A stretch of DNA of 64,000 nucleotides from Bradyrhizobium nanningense (lineage in GTDB: Bacteria; Pseudomonadota; Alphaproteobacteria; Rhizobiales; Xanthobacteraceae): assembly GCF_004114535.1 (NCBI RefSeq), contig NZ_LBJC01000024.1, positions 372,001 to 436,000 on the forward strand. The letters are read 5' to 3'. A program made the translations under genes and the position numbers. Positions within the stretch are counted from its first letter, which is position 1; each line of letters opens with the position of its first letter. Positions 7,648 to 18,475 of this stretch are shown here, one piece after another. The notes below the pieces were generated by a model that was not told the origin of the DNA, did no database searches, and worked only from the letters and a program-made list of their open reading frames with translations.

Positions 7648-8700
7648 TTGCCAAAAAGCGCATCGGATTCGTCTTCGTTCGCTCCCCGCAAATTTGACCG
7701 CGACATGCAAGTTCCGCCCGAGACCCAGGTCGTCATCGACTTCGACGACAATCGCGCCGCTTCGGCACTGGTCGGCCCCTACGGCCAGCATTTGGCGCAG
7801 GTCGAGCGGCGGCTTGGCGTCGTCGTCGATTCCAAGGGCAACCACATCACGATCGGCGGCACGCGCGACGGCTGCGACGCCGCGCGCCGCGTGCTGGAGA
7901 TGCTCTACGCGCAAGCCGTGAAGGGACAGGATCTCGACCAGGGCGAGGTCGAAGGCGCGATCCGCGCCGTGATCGCCCAGGGCTCGCTGTTCGAGTTCGA
8001 CGCCAAATCCGCCAAATCGGCCTTCGACAGCATCAACTTGCGCAAGCGCCCGGTGCGCGCGCGCACCGCCGCGCAGGACTCCTACATCCGCGCGCTGAAG
8101 CGCCACGAGCTGGTATTCGGCATCGGCCCGGCCGGCACCGGCAAGACCTGGCTCGCAGTTGCTCATGCCGCGCAGCTGTTCGAGCGCAAGGAGGTCGACA
8201 AGATCATCCTGTCGCGCCCGGCGGTGGAGGCCGGCGAGCGGCTCGGCTTCCTGCCCGGCGATCTCCGCGAGAAGGTCGATCCTTATCTTCGCCCGATCTA
8301 CGACGCGCTCTACGACCTCATGGATGCGCGCATCGTCGAGCGCGCGCTGCAGACCGGCGAGATCGAGATCGCGCCGCTCGCCTTCATGCGCGGTCGGACG
8401 CTCACCAACGCCGCCATCATCCTGGACGAGGCGCAGAACACCACCTCGATGCAGATGAAGATGTTCCTGACCCGTCTCGGCGAGAACAGCCGCATGATCA
8501 TCACAGGCGATCCCTCACAGATCGACCTGCCGAACGGCCAGACCTCGGGCCTCGCCGAAGCGACCCGCCTGTTGAACGGCGTCGAGGGCATTGCCCAAGT
8601 TCATTTCAAAGCCGAGGACGTGATCCGCCACGAACTCGTGGCGCGAATCGTCGCCGCCTACGAAGGTTCGCCGCAGCGGCCGGCCACCGGCCAATCCTGA
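7648..8700 (+). CDS. PhoH family ATPase
   Basis: This PhoH-like P-loop protein of about 350 residues has Walker A GPAGTGKTWLA, Walker B IILDEAQNTT and sensor-type GDPSQIDLP. A KH-like N-terminal part (QVVIDFDDNRAASALVGPYGQHLAQVERRLGV) suggests RNA contact. PhoH and YbeY are often encoded together and are thought to take part in RNA metabolism; the precise reaction is unsettled. The start is TTG either way: TTG at 7633 overlaps miaB, while TTG at 7648 has GGAG about 9 bases upstream. I chose 7648. An ATG at 7705 is also possible. Confidence 0.9.
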   Translation: MPKSASDSSSFAPRKFDRDMQVPPETQVVIDFDDNRAASALVGPYGQHLAQVERRLGVVVDSKGNHITIGGTRDGCDAARRVLEMLYAQAVKGQDLDQGEVEGAIRAVIAQGSLFEFDAKSAKSAFDSINLRKRPVRARTAAQDSYIRALKRHELVFGIGPAGTGKTWLAVAHAAQLFERKEVDKIILSRPAVEAGERLGFLPGDLREKVDPYLRPIYDALYDLMDARIVERALQTGEIEIAPLAFMRGRTLTNAAIILDEAQNTTSMQMKMFLTRLGENSRMIITGDPSQIDLPNGQTSGLAEATRLLNGVEGIAQVHFKAEDVIRHELVARIVAAYEGSPQRPATGQS

Positions 8701-8761
8701 CGAGGCAACAGCTGGACCCCGGAGGGCGCGGACACGGCGCCTTTTCGTCCCAGACAACACA

Positions 8762-9271
8762 ATGTCCCATCCCAACCTTCCCATGACCGAAGTCCTCGTC
8801 GTCGCCGATTGCTGGCAGCGCGAACCCGATTCCGAAGCCGTGATCCAGCGCGCGGTCGCGGCCGCCGCCGAAAGCGTCGACGAAGACGTTGCCGACGCGG
8901 AAGTGGCTGTCATGCTGACCGATGACGCCGGCATCCGCACCCTCAACAGCAACTGGCGGGGCATCGACAAGCCTACCAACGTGCTATCGTTTCCCGCGCT
9001 CCAGCCGGAAGGCGAGTGGAAGCCGGGCGATGCGCCGCGCATGCTCGGCGACATCGCGATCGCCTACGAGACCATGCGGCGCGAGGCGGACGAGGAACAA
9101 AAGCCGTTCGACCACCATTTGAGCCATCTCGCCGTGCATGGCTTCCTGCACCTGGTCGGCTACGACCACGAGAACGACGGCGACGCCGAGGAGATGGAAG
9201 CGCTGGAGACCCAGATCCTGGCTCACCTTGGAATCCCCGATCCCTATGCAGACCGCGCGGGGACGCACTGA
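8762..9271 (+). CDS. ybeY: Endoribonuclease / rRNA maturation factor YbeY
   Basis: YbeY takes part in 16S rRNA 3' end maturation and ribosome quality control. The zinc-binding signature HGFLHLVGYDHE is intact with three metal-ligand histidines, and TNVLSFP, another family mark, lies upstream. Length is 169 residues. The next gene starts 1 base after the stop, and phoH lies just upstream, which fits an operon. The first ATG (8762) was taken, but the methionine seven codons later could also serve. Confidence 0.95.
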   Translation: MSHPNLPMTEVLVVADCWQREPDSEAVIQRAVAAAAESVDEDVADAEVAVMLTDDAGIRTLNSNWRGIDKPTNVLSFPALQPEGEWKPGDAPRMLGDIAIAYETMRREADEEQKPFDHHLSHLAVHGFLHLVGYDHENDGDAEEMEALETQILAHLGIPDPYADRAGTH

Positions 9272-9272
9272 G

Positions 9273-10391
9273 ATGCCCGATTCCGACCCGATCCACGACA
9301 ACCCGCGCAACACGGCCAATCTTCCGGCCGTGGTGACGCCAGGCGAGGTGATGCGCCCGACCGCCGACGGCTGGCTGTTGCGCGCCATCCGCACGCTGTT
9401 CGGCTGGAAGGCGGGATCGGTGCGCGACGACCTCCAGGTCGTGCTCGATGCGACGACGCCTGGCGATTCCGGCTTCTCGGCGGTCGAGCGCACCATGCTG
9501 CGCAACATCCTCGGCCTGCACGAGCGCCGCATCGCCGACGTCATGGTGCATCGCGCCGACGTCGTCGCGGTGAAGCGCGATATCCCGCTCGGCGAGTTGA
9601 TGGACCGCTTCGAGAGCGCCGGCCATTCGCGCCTCGTGGTCTACAACGAGACGCTCGACGATCCCGTCGGCATCGTCCACATCCGCGACCTGCTCGCCTT
9701 CATGACCGCGCGCGCCCGCGCGTCGGAAACCACCAAGACCAAGCGCAAGAAGCCGCTGCCGGCCGGGCTCGACCTGCGCGCCGTCGATCTCGCGCTGCCG
9801 CTCGAGGAAGCGCGCATCATCCGCAAGCTGCTCTACGTGCCGCCGTCGATGCGCGCGATCGACCTGCTCGCGCAGATGCAGGCCACGCGCATTCACCTCG
9901 CGCTGGTGGTCGACGAATATGGCGGTAGCGACGGGCTGGTTTCGCTCGAGGACATCGTCGAGCAGATCGTCGGCGAGATCGATGACGAGCACGACAGCGA
10001 CGAGCCGCCCTCGATCGTGCGCCTGCCCGACAACGCCTTCATCGCCGACGCGCGCGCCAGCCTCGACGACGTCCGCTCGGTGATCGGAGAGGATTTCGTC
10101 ACCGGCGAAGCCGGCGAGGAGGTGGAGACGCTGGGCGGTTATCTCGTCAGCTTCGTCGGGCGCCTGCCGGTGCGCGGCGAGGTGATCTCGGGCCCCGGCA
10201 CTTACGAGGTCGAAGTGCTCGATGCCGATCCGCGCCGCGTCAAGCGGCTGCGCATCTCGACGCGGAAGGAGCGTCCCGCGCCGCGGACCCAGCGCGAGAG
10301 AAGCCGCCGCGAGGCCGCGCCGGATGGCAGCCAGCCGCAGGCCGGCGACACGCCCAGCCCGCCGCCGAGCGACGGGACCGGCCAACAGTGA
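9273..10391 (+). CDS. Hemolysin/CorC family protein with two CBS domains
   Basis: This 372-residue protein has a CBS pair (around RIADVMVHRADVVAVKRDIPLGELMDRF and YVPPSMRAIDLLAQMQ) followed by a CorC_HlyC transporter-associated domain (residues about 240-325, DVRSVIGEDFVTGEAGEEVETLGGYL). It has no transmembrane segments of its own. Homologues next to lnt are called CorC or YbeX and are linked to magnesium/cobalt efflux and ribosome-related phenotypes. The stop overlaps the GTG start of lnt. The last 40 residues are basic and proline-rich and probably disordered. Confidence 0.9.
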   Translation: MPDSDPIHDNPRNTANLPAVVTPGEVMRPTADGWLLRAIRTLFGWKAGSVRDDLQVVLDATTPGDSGFSAVERTMLRNILGLHERRIADVMVHRADVVAVKRDIPLGELMDRFESAGHSRLVVYNETLDDPVGIVHIRDLLAFMTARARASETTKTKRKKPLPAGLDLRAVDLALPLEEARIIRKLLYVPPSMRAIDLLAQMQATRIHLALVVDEYGGSDGLVSLEDIVEQIVGEIDDEHDSDEPPSIVRLPDNAFIADARASLDDVRSVIGEDFVTGEAGEEVETLGGYLVSFVGRLPVRGEVISGPGTYEVEVLDADPRRVKRLRISTRKERPAPRTQRERSRREAAPDGSQPQAGDTPSPPPSDGTGQQ

Positions 10392-12001
10392 GTCCGTTCC
10401 AGCGACTTCGGCAGATCGCGCTTGCCATCATCCTCGCCTGGGGATGGAAGCGCGCCGTGATCGCCATGGCGTGCGGAGCGCTGTCGGTGCTGGCACTGGC
10501 GCCATTCAATTTTTTTCCAGTGCTGTTCATCACCTTTCCAGTGCTGGTCTGGCTGATCGACGGCACCGGCGCCGGACGATATGGCGGCGTCCCCGCCGCG
10601 GCGTTGACCGGCTACTGGTTCGGGCTCGGCTATTTCGTGCCGGGACTCTACTGGATCGGCTACGCCTTCTTCGTCGATGCCGATGTGTTCGCCTGGCTGA
10701 CGCCGTTCGCCGTCCTCGGCCTGCCGGCCTATCTGTCCATCTTCACGGCCATCGGCTTTGCGCTGGCGCGCCTGCTCTGGACCAAGAACGCCACGCGCGT
10801 GCTTGCGCTCGCGGCAAGCCTCACCGTCAGCGAATGGGTGCGCGGCCACGCGCTGACCGGCTTCCCCTGGAACGCGTTCGGCTATGCGCTGTCCGAGCCG
10901 CTGCCGCTGGCGCAGACGGCGTCGCTGATCGGCCTGTGGGGCATGACGTTCCTGACGGTTGCGATCTTCGCGAGCCCCGCGACGCTGATCGACCGCACGC
11001 CCGATCGCCGCCTGCCCTGGCGCGCGCCGGCGGCGGCCATCGGGCTCCTGATTGTCATGAGCGTCTTCGGCGCGATCCGCCTGTCGCTGCATCCGACCAC
11101 GATGGTCGCAGGCGCCAAGCTGCGCCTGATGCAGCCAAACCTTCAGCAGGACGCGAAATTCAACTACTCGGCCAAGCCGGAGGTGATGAAGAAATACCTG
11201 GCGTTGTCGGACCGCGCCTCGGGCCCGCGATCGACCGGCGTGCGCGATGCCACCATCCTGATCTGGCCGGAATCCGCCTTTCCGTTCTTCCTGACCCGCG
11301 AAGCCGACGCGATGGCGCAAATCGCCGAGCTTCTGCCGAAAGGCACCGTGCTGATCACGGGTTCGGTCCGCGCGCCTGACCTACCGCGGGGCACGCCGAT
11401 CACCCGCGCCTACAATTCGATCTACGTGATCGACCACGACGGCAGCATACTGGCCGTGTACGACAAGTTGCATCTGGTGCCGTTCGGCGAATTTCTGCCG
11501 TACCAGACGTTGATGGAGACGCTCGGATTCGAGCAATTGACGCGTGTGCGCGGCGGCTTCATTCCCGGCACGGTACGGCATGCGCTGCCAGTACCCGGCG
11601 CACCGGCCGCGCTACCGCTGATCTGTTACGAAGCCATCTTTCCCGGTGAAGTGGCCGGTCGCAACGAGCGTCCGGGCTGGATCGTGAACCTCACCAATGA
11701 CGGTTGGTTCGGCATCTCGACCGGCCCCTATCAGCATCTGGAGCAGGCGCGGATGCGCGCGATCGAACTCGGATTGCCGCTGGTCCGCTCCGCCAATACC
11801 GGGATCTCCGCGGTGATCGATCCGGTGGGCCGCACCGTCGCAAGCCTCGGTCTTGGAATCGAAGGCATATTGGACGCAAACCTGCCCGCCGCGATCCCGC
11901 CCACCGTCTATGCGCGGGTGGGCGATGCGCCCGCAGCCATGCTCGTCGCGCTGGCCGTGATTCTGGCGGTCCGCCGACGCGTCACCAAGCGGAAGAGCTG
12001 A
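10388..12001 (+). CDS. lnt: Apolipoprotein N-acyltransferase
   Basis: Lnt adds the third acyl chain to lipoproteins in the inner membrane. The 537-residue protein has an N-terminal block of hydrophobic helices and a periplasmic nitrilase-like domain with the catalytic Glu-Lys-Cys set visible in WPESAFPF, YDKLHLVPFGEF and ICYEAIFPGE, plus NLTNDGWFG. A final hydrophobic helix (AAMLVALAVILAV) lies near the end. Translation starts at GTG 10388, which overlaps the preceding stop. It closes the miaB-lnt cluster; the next gene is 222 bases downstream. Confidence 0.96.
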   Translation: MSPFQRLRQIALAIILAWGWKRAVIAMACGALSVLALAPFNFFPVLFITFPVLVWLIDGTGAGRYGGVPAAALTGYWFGLGYFVPGLYWIGYAFFVDADVFAWLTPFAVLGLPAYLSIFTAIGFALARLLWTKNATRVLALAASLTVSEWVRGHALTGFPWNAFGYALSEPLPLAQTASLIGLWGMTFLTVAIFASPATLIDRTPDRRLPWRAPAAAIGLLIVMSVFGAIRLSLHPTTMVAGAKLRLMQPNLQQDAKFNYSAKPEVMKKYLALSDRASGPRSTGVRDATILIWPESAFPFFLTREADAMAQIAELLPKGTVLITGSVRAPDLPRGTPITRAYNSIYVIDHDGSILAVYDKLHLVPFGEFLPYQTLMETLGFEQLTRVRGGFIPGTVRHALPVPGAPAALPLICYEAIFPGEVAGRNERPGWIVNLTNDGWFGISTGPYQHLEQARMRAIELGLPLVRSANTGISAVIDPVGRTVASLGLGIEGILDANLPAAIPPTVYARVGDAPAAMLVALAVILAVRRRVTKRKS

Positions 12002-12223
12002 TCGCGCCGTCGCCGCGGAGGTAGCCGGAAACTTTTGACAACCGCAGTCCCACGGTTGACAGACTGCACACAGGCTCCCCATTCTGCACCGGCTGCAAAA
12101 GACAGTGGTGCATTGCTAAATTTCTCCGCAATGTTTCCCAATAACAGGGTTTGATTTGACGTTGCTTGCACCTGAGGCACTCCGGTTGATTGCGCTGAAG
12201 GTGGTGTTTGGAGGGGTGAGGAA

Positions 12224-12637
12224 ATGTCGAAAGCGCCCAACCCTGTTGACAAATATGTCGGCAGTCGCGTGCGTATGCGCCGCATCATGTTGGGCATGAG
12301 TCAGGAAAAGCTCGGTGACGCTTTGGGCCTGACTTTCCAGCAGATCCAGAAATACGAGAAGGGCACCAACCGGGTCGGCGCGAGCCGCATCCAGCAGATC
12401 GCCGAAATTCTGCAGGTGCCGGTGTCGTTTCTGTTCGAGGGCGGTCCGAGCGGCGTGCCGGGGCCGGATGGCTTCAGCGAAGGCGCCTCGCCGTCTTACG
12501 TATCGGATTTTCTCGCGACCTCCGAAGGCCTGGCCTTGACCAAGGCGTTCACGCGAATCACCGATTCGAAGATGCGTCGCTCGATCGTCGATCTCGTCGA
12601 GCAGATTGCGGCTCGCGAAGGTCCCGACAAGCGCTGA
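12224..12637 (+). CDS. XRE-family helix-turn-helix transcriptional regulator
   Basis: This 137-residue DNA-binding protein has a Cro/CI-type HTH at residues about 12-66 (GSRVRMRRIMLGMSQEKLGDALGLTFQQIQKYEKGTNR and onward) and a short C-terminal helical part. Regulators of this size and N-terminus are widely conserved in Rhizobiales. The target genes are not evident from the context. The upstream 222 bases separate it from lnt, so it is likely transcribed on its own. Confidence 0.92.
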   Translation: MSKAPNPVDKYVGSRVRMRRIMLGMSQEKLGDALGLTFQQIQKYEKGTNRVGASRIQQIAEILQVPVSFLFEGGPSGVPGPDGFSEGASPSYVSDFLATSEGLALTKAFTRITDSKMRRSIVDLVEQIAAREGPDKR

Positions 12638-12753
12638 CGCGCCGTCTCGATGGCGATTTGAGACCGCGTCAAATCTGGCCTATGTCGTCATTTGTGGCCG
12701 CGCCTCGACGTGCGTCCGCTTCGATGATGCGATTCAAAGGCACAGATGCACCC

Positions 12754-13881
12754 ATGGTCAGCACCAATTGGTTCGATTCTCAAACTATTCTCGATGGCAT
12801 CCGCCGCTGGGTCGAGATCGAGACGCCGACGGAAGCGCCTGAACAGGTCAACAAGCTCGTCTCGGTCGTCGCGGAGCAATACCGCGATCTGCCCGTCACG
12901 CTCGAGCGCGTCGCCGGCGTCGATGGCTGCGGCGATCATCTGCTGGCGCGCTCGACCTGGGGCCAGGACCAGCCGGGCATTCTGGTGCTGAGCCACCTCG
13001 ATACCGTCCATCCCATGGGATTCATCGAGCGTCTGCCGTTCAAGGTCGAAGGCGACGTCGCCTACGGTCCCGGCATCTACGACATGAAGGGCGGCGCCTT
13101 CATCGCCCATCACGCCTTTGGCGCGCTGTGTGCGACGGCCGATCGACCGCCGCTCGGCATCACGCACCTGTTCACCTCCGACGAGGAGATCGGCAGCCCG
13201 ACCTCGCGCGCGCTCATCGAGCAGGAAGGACGCAAGGCCAAATACGTGCTGGTGACGGAGCCGGCGCGCGACGGCGGCAAGATCGTCACCGGACGCAAGG
13301 GCGTCGGACGCTTCCGGGTGTTCGTCAAGGGCGTGCCGGCGCATGCCGGCTCGCGGCCCGAGGACGGCCGCAGTGCCGTCCGCGAACTCGCCAACGTCAT
13401 CCTGGCGCTGGAAGGCATGAACGACCTCGAGCGTGGCGTCTCCGTCAATGTCGGCGTGGTGCGCGGCGGCACGCGCCCCAACGTCACGCCGGAAGAGGCC
13501 TATGCCGAAGTCGATCTGCGCGTGCTGAGCCTCAAGGATGCAGACGAGTTCGTCGGCAAGATTCTCGCTCTGACCTCGAAAACCGAGGGCGTCGCCGTCA
13601 CCGTCACGGGCGAGCTCAACCGTCCGCCTTACGAGAAGAGCAATGCGGGCGCCTCGCTGTTCGAGCATGCGAAGACGCTCGCCAGCGAAATTGGCTTCGA
13701 GCTGATCGACACCCACACCGGCGGAGGCTCGGACGGCAATTTCACCGCCCCGCACACTGCAACGCTGGACGGGCTCGGCGTCGACGGCAAGGGCGCGCAC
13801 ACCCATTATGAGCAGCTCTATGTCTCGTCGCTCGCGCCGCGCGCGCGGCTGCTCCATCGGCTGTATCAGACGCTGCGATGA
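12754..13881 (+). CDS. M20-family metallopeptidase (glutamate carboxypeptidase-like)
   Basis: This zinc-dependent hydrolase of about 375 residues has the M20 metal-ligand motifs LSHLDTVHP, GPGIYDMKGG and DEEIGSP, and a dimerisation domain inserted after GRKGVGRFRVFVKGVPAHAG. It most resembles carboxypeptidase G2/ArgE-type enzymes that cleave an acyl-amino acid bond; the substrate is unknown. ATG 12754 was chosen, though AAAGG lies 13 bases upstream, which is far. In-frame ATGs at 12724 and 12727 are alternatives. The last four bases overlap trmB (ATGA). Confidence 0.88.
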   Translation: MVSTNWFDSQTILDGIRRWVEIETPTEAPEQVNKLVSVVAEQYRDLPVTLERVAGVDGCGDHLLARSTWGQDQPGILVLSHLDTVHPMGFIERLPFKVEGDVAYGPGIYDMKGGAFIAHHAFGALCATADRPPLGITHLFTSDEEIGSPTSRALIEQEGRKAKYVLVTEPARDGGKIVTGRKGVGRFRVFVKGVPAHAGSRPEDGRSAVRELANVILALEGMNDLERGVSVNVGVVRGGTRPNVTPEEAYAEVDLRVLSLKDADEFVGKILALTSKTEGVAVTVTGELNRPPYEKSNAGASLFEHAKTLASEIGFELIDTHTGGGSDGNFTAPHTATLDGLGVDGKGAHTHYEQLYVSSLAPRARLLHRLYQTLR

Positions 13882-14588
13882 GCGAGCGCAAATCAGACCC
13901 CGATCGCGACGACAGCGAGCGCGCCTTCTTCGGGCGCCGCAAGGGCCACAAGCTCAGGCAGCACCAGGCCGAGCTGGTCGATCACCTACTGCCGCATCTT
14001 GCGCTCGACATCCACAGTGAGACACCGACGGACGCCCGCGAGATCTTTGGCCCCGCAACTGAAGATGTCCGGCTCGAGATCGGCTTCGGCGGCGGCGAGC
14101 ATCTTGCGGCCGAGGCACAGAAATTCCCCACGACCGGCTTCATCGGCTGCGAACCCTACGTCAACGGCATGGCGAAGATCCTCGCGCAGATCGAGGCCGC
14201 CAACATCGGCAACATCCGCTTGTTCGCGGGCGATGCCGCGGAGCTGCTGGCCTGGCTGCCGAAGGGATCGCTGTCGCGGATCGACCTGATCCATCCCGAT
14301 CCCTGGCCGAAGCGGCGGCACTGGAAGCGGCGCTTCGTCCAGGACCGCACCATCGCCGCGATGGCGCGCGTGCTAAGGAGCGGCGGCGAATTCCGCTTCG
14401 TCTGCGATATCGACGATTATTGCGCCTGGACGCTCTCGCATCTTGCGCGCTCGCAGGACTTCGTCTGGCTGGCCGAACGCGCCGATGACTTCAGGCAGCC
14501 ATGGCCGGGCTACACCATGACCCGCTACGGCCGGAAGGCCGCGCGCGAAGGCCGCAAGGCGGCATACTTACGGTTCAAGCGAGTTTAA
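13878..14588 (+). CDS. trmB: tRNA (guanine-N7-)-methyltransferase TrmB
   Basis: TrmB makes m7G46 in tRNA using S-adenosylmethionine. The 236-residue protein has the SAM-binding loop LEIGFGGGEHLAAEA, the motif FIGCEPYVNGMAKIL, and the family signature HPDPWPKRRHWKRRFVQ with catalytic residues. The C-terminal block TRYGRKAAREGRKAAYLRF is typical. The start overlaps the upstream M20 gene. The stop overlaps the stop of the DUF2336 gene on the other strand by four bases. Confidence 0.97.
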   Translation: MSERKSDPDRDDSERAFFGRRKGHKLRQHQAELVDHLLPHLALDIHSETPTDAREIFGPATEDVRLEIGFGGGEHLAAEAQKFPTTGFIGCEPYVNGMAKILAQIEAANIGNIRLFAGDAAELLAWLPKGSLSRIDLIHPDPWPKRRHWKRRFVQDRTIAAMARVLRSGGEFRFVCDIDDYCAWTLSHLARSQDFVWLAERADDFRQPWPGYTMTRYGRKAAREGRKAAYLRFKRV

Positions 14589-15667
14589 ATCGTCTGCCGG
14601 TTGCGCCAGAAATTCACGACGCGTTCGGCGGTCGTCGGCATCAGGCGCGTGAAGTTCACGCGCGCGGCCTCGATGTCGGCATCGGCGGGCGTGCGATGCG
14701 GACCGTACCAGAGCAGGATGAGCGCACGCACCGTGGGCCAGCCCAGATTCAGCACGCGGCCGACGATGAGAATCGGATCATAGCGGTCGCCTGAAATCAG
14801 GCGGTCGAGAACCGAGAGGCGAACACCGGACATCGCCGAGAGCGAGGCGATCGATTCCTCGTATTTGTTCGCCTTGGCGAAGCCGAGCAGCGCGCTCTCG
14901 CCAAGATTGCCCCCGCGATGCAAGGAGAGCACTGTGCGCTGGGCCGCCGAGAAATCGCGCCGGGGTCCGGGCGGCAGCGCGGCTTCCTCGATCGCCGCCA
15001 TCGCGCGCTTGATCTCGACCTGGCGCACGGGATTGACCACGCTGGAGAGGCGGCGGCGGATGACGTCGAGTGTCCCGTCGAGAAGATGCTTCAGGTTCTC
15101 ACCGGAAAGATCGGTGCGCTGGCCGATCTTGAGCGTCAGCACGCCGTCCCGCGCCGCGCGCTTGATCATCTCGGAATAGCTGGCCGGTGAGAACACCGCA
15201 CCGGCATTGCCGGCGGCGCGGCGTACGACGTCGCGATCGCCGCGCTCGATCAGCACGTCGGTGATTCCGGCGGACAATGCCGGGCGCTCCGTCATCGCCA
15301 GCAGATGACCCTGGCCCTTCAGCCTCGCGATCTCGACCAGAGCGGCGTCATCGAGCACGGGCGAGCGGCGCAGCACGGGGCCGGCCACCATAATCTCGTT
15401 TTCGCGCGCGAGTTGATTGACCAGATGCGGCGGCGCGTTGTTCAGGTGCGAGAAGCGCTCGGCCAGGTCGGCGCGCGAGGCAAGCTCGGCATGCGGCACG
15501 AGATCGATCAGGAGATTGTCGAAGAGATCGATGAGCTCGGGACGAAGATTGGCGGCACCCTGAAAGAACAATTCGGAGATGGCGCGCGCAATCTCGCCGC
15601 GCCGCCGCGGATCGCCGCGTTTGACGATATCGTCCAGTCCGGGAATGAGCGACGTGGCAACGGTCAT
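14585..15667 (-). CDS. DUF2336 domain-containing protein
   Basis: This 360-residue, mostly helical cytoplasmic protein matches the DUF2336 family that is common in Rhizobiales (for example SLIPGLDDIVKRGDPRRRGEIARAISELF at the N-terminus and LLAMTERPALSAGITDVLIERGDRDVVRRAAGNAGA in the middle, which looks like a HEAT-like repeat). The function is not known. The start at 15667 fits the family N-terminus; an upstream in-frame GTG at 15727 would add a non-conserved stretch. It is convergent with trmB and divergent from rimP. Confidence 0.85.
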   Translation of the reverse strand: MTVATSLIPGLDDIVKRGDPRRRGEIARAISELFFQGAANLRPELIDLFDNLLIDLVPHAELASRADLAERFSHLNNAPPHLVNQLARENEIMVAGPVLRRSPVLDDAALVEIARLKGQGHLLAMTERPALSAGITDVLIERGDRDVVRRAAGNAGAVFSPASYSEMIKRAARDGVLTLKIGQRTDLSGENLKHLLDGTLDVIRRRLSSVVNPVRQVEIKRAMAAIEEAALPPGPRRDFSAAQRTVLSLHRGGNLGESALLGFAKANKYEESIASLSAMSGVRLSVLDRLISGDRYDPILIVGRVLNLGWPTVRALILLWYGPHRTPADADIEAARVNFTRLMPTTAERVVNFWRNRQTI

Positions 15668-15819
15668 GAAAACGCAACTCGAGCAGGGCACGCCGCGGGT
15701 GCGCCCTTGGTCCAAGCCGCCCCACAATCATGGAATTTAGCCTCCCCAGGTGAAGGAAGCGTTAGGCCCGGGACGCCGCGAATCGGGCGCAAAAAGCCTC
15801 GTTTGACCCGCGATGGGCC

Positions 15820-15847
15820 TTGTCCGGGCGGATCAAAAGCGCTATAT
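15820..15847 (+). promoter_or_regulatory. Predicted promoter of the rimP-nusA-infB operon
   Basis: A -35-like TTGTCC (15820-15825) and a -10-like CTATAT (15842-15847) are separated by 16 bases. This fits a housekeeping alphaproteobacterial promoter and places the start of transcription around 15854, upstream of the terminator-like hairpin at 15884. It is the best candidate in the 362-base gap between the divergent DUF2336 gene and rimP. Confidence 0.45.
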
Positions 15848-15883
15848 CAGCGCCAATTCATCTTCTCATACGATCCGCGTAGT

Positions 15884-15917
15884 GAGAGTGGGCCCGAAAG
15901 GACCCGCTCTTTTTTAT
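15884..15917 (+). terminator. Intrinsic terminator or attenuator in the rimP leader
   Basis: A stem of about 12 pairs (5' arm 15884-15895, 3' arm 15900-15911) closes a GAAA tetraloop. One C-A mismatch and G-T pairs are present. It runs into TTTTTT (15910 onwards). It sits about 115 bases before the rimP ATG with nothing translated in between, so it probably ends transcripts prematurely. A conserved attenuator called the rimP leader has been described upstream of this operon in alphaproteobacteria; this element matches its position and shape. Confidence 0.7.
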
Positions 15918-16029
15918 TACCTGAACGCGGCTTGGCGGAAGATGCGCGGCCCGACGCGTGTCGGGGAAGTTCCGAAGCGGGCTTTGAGATCTTAACCAAG
16001 CCTTAACCATCGAGCGCCTGATCCTGGAC

Positions 16030-16785
16030 ATGACCGAACCGAACCCTGGTTCCACGGACGCCGAATTGCTGGCCGAGCCGAGACTCGTGGTCGAGCCGGG
16101 CGTGGCGGCACGGGTGTCCGCGGTCGCAGCGCCGGTGCTCGAGGGCATGGGCTACCGCCTGGTGCGAATCCGCATTTCCGGCGAAGCCGGCTGCACCGTG
16201 CAGATCATGGCCGAGCGGCCGGACGGCTCGATGCAGCTCGAAGATTGCGAGGCGATCTCGCGGGCGCTGTCGCCCGTGCTCGATGTCGCCGACCCGATCG
16301 ATCGCGCCTATCGGCTGGAAATTTCCTCGCCGGGGATCGACCGTCCGCTGGTGCGCCGCTCCGATTTCGAGCGCTATTCCGGCCATCTGGTGAAGATCGA
16401 GATGGCCGTCGCCCATGAAGGACGTAAGCGGTTCCGCGGCATGCTCGGCGCCGTCGAAGGCGACCGCGTGCATCTGCGTCGCGACGACGTCAAGGCGGGC
16501 GATGATCCCGACGTGCTCCTGACCATGGAGGACATCGGCGAGGCCCGGCTGGTGCTGACCGACGAGCTGATTGCGGAATCGATGCGCCGCGGCAAGGCCG
16601 AGGAGCGCAAGATGCGCAGGGATCTCGGCCTGGAGCCGCCGGCTGCCCCGCACGCGGAGATCAGCGCGAAGACCACCAAGAACACCAAGCCGAAGAAGAA
16701 GCCGGCCCCGACCAATACAAAGAAGCATCGCCTGGCCGCCGAACGTGCGCGACGGGGCGAGATCGAGCCTGACGAAGGAGACTAG
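16030..16785 (+). CDS. rimP: Ribosome maturation factor RimP
   Basis: RimP assists assembly of the 30S subunit. The family pattern is visible in APVLEGMGYRLVRIRISGEAGCTVQIMAERPDG, ISRALSPVLDVADPIDRAYRLEISSPGIDRPLVR and a following Sm-like domain. At 251 residues it is longer than the E. coli protein because of a basic C-terminal tail (residues about 205-251, rich in Lys, Pro and Thr), a feature of Bradyrhizobiaceae homologues. It heads the rimP-nusA-ylxR-infB operon, with nusA starting two bases after its stop. Confidence 0.95.
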   Translation: MTEPNPGSTDAELLAEPRLVVEPGVAARVSAVAAPVLEGMGYRLVRIRISGEAGCTVQIMAERPDGSMQLEDCEAISRALSPVLDVADPIDRAYRLEISSPGIDRPLVRRSDFERYSGHLVKIEMAVAHEGRKRFRGMLGAVEGDRVHLRRDDVKAGDDPDVLLTMEDIGEARLVLTDELIAESMRRGKAEERKMRRDLGLEPPAAPHAEISAKTTKNTKPKKKPAPTNTKKHRLAAERARRGEIEPDEGD

Positions 16786-16787
16786 CC

Positions 16788-18398
<1,611 letters not shown>

Positions 18399-18475
18399 GG
18401 CGTATTCAGCAAAAGTGGAGGCCGGTTTTGCTTAGAGAACACGCGACTTAGAAGGCGAAGGAGGATGTCGCCCGG

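Noticed and set aside
15813..15995. 60-codon frame in the rimP leader
   Set aside because: It runs straight through the terminator hairpin and T-run and overlaps the predicted promoter, so it is unlikely to be translated.
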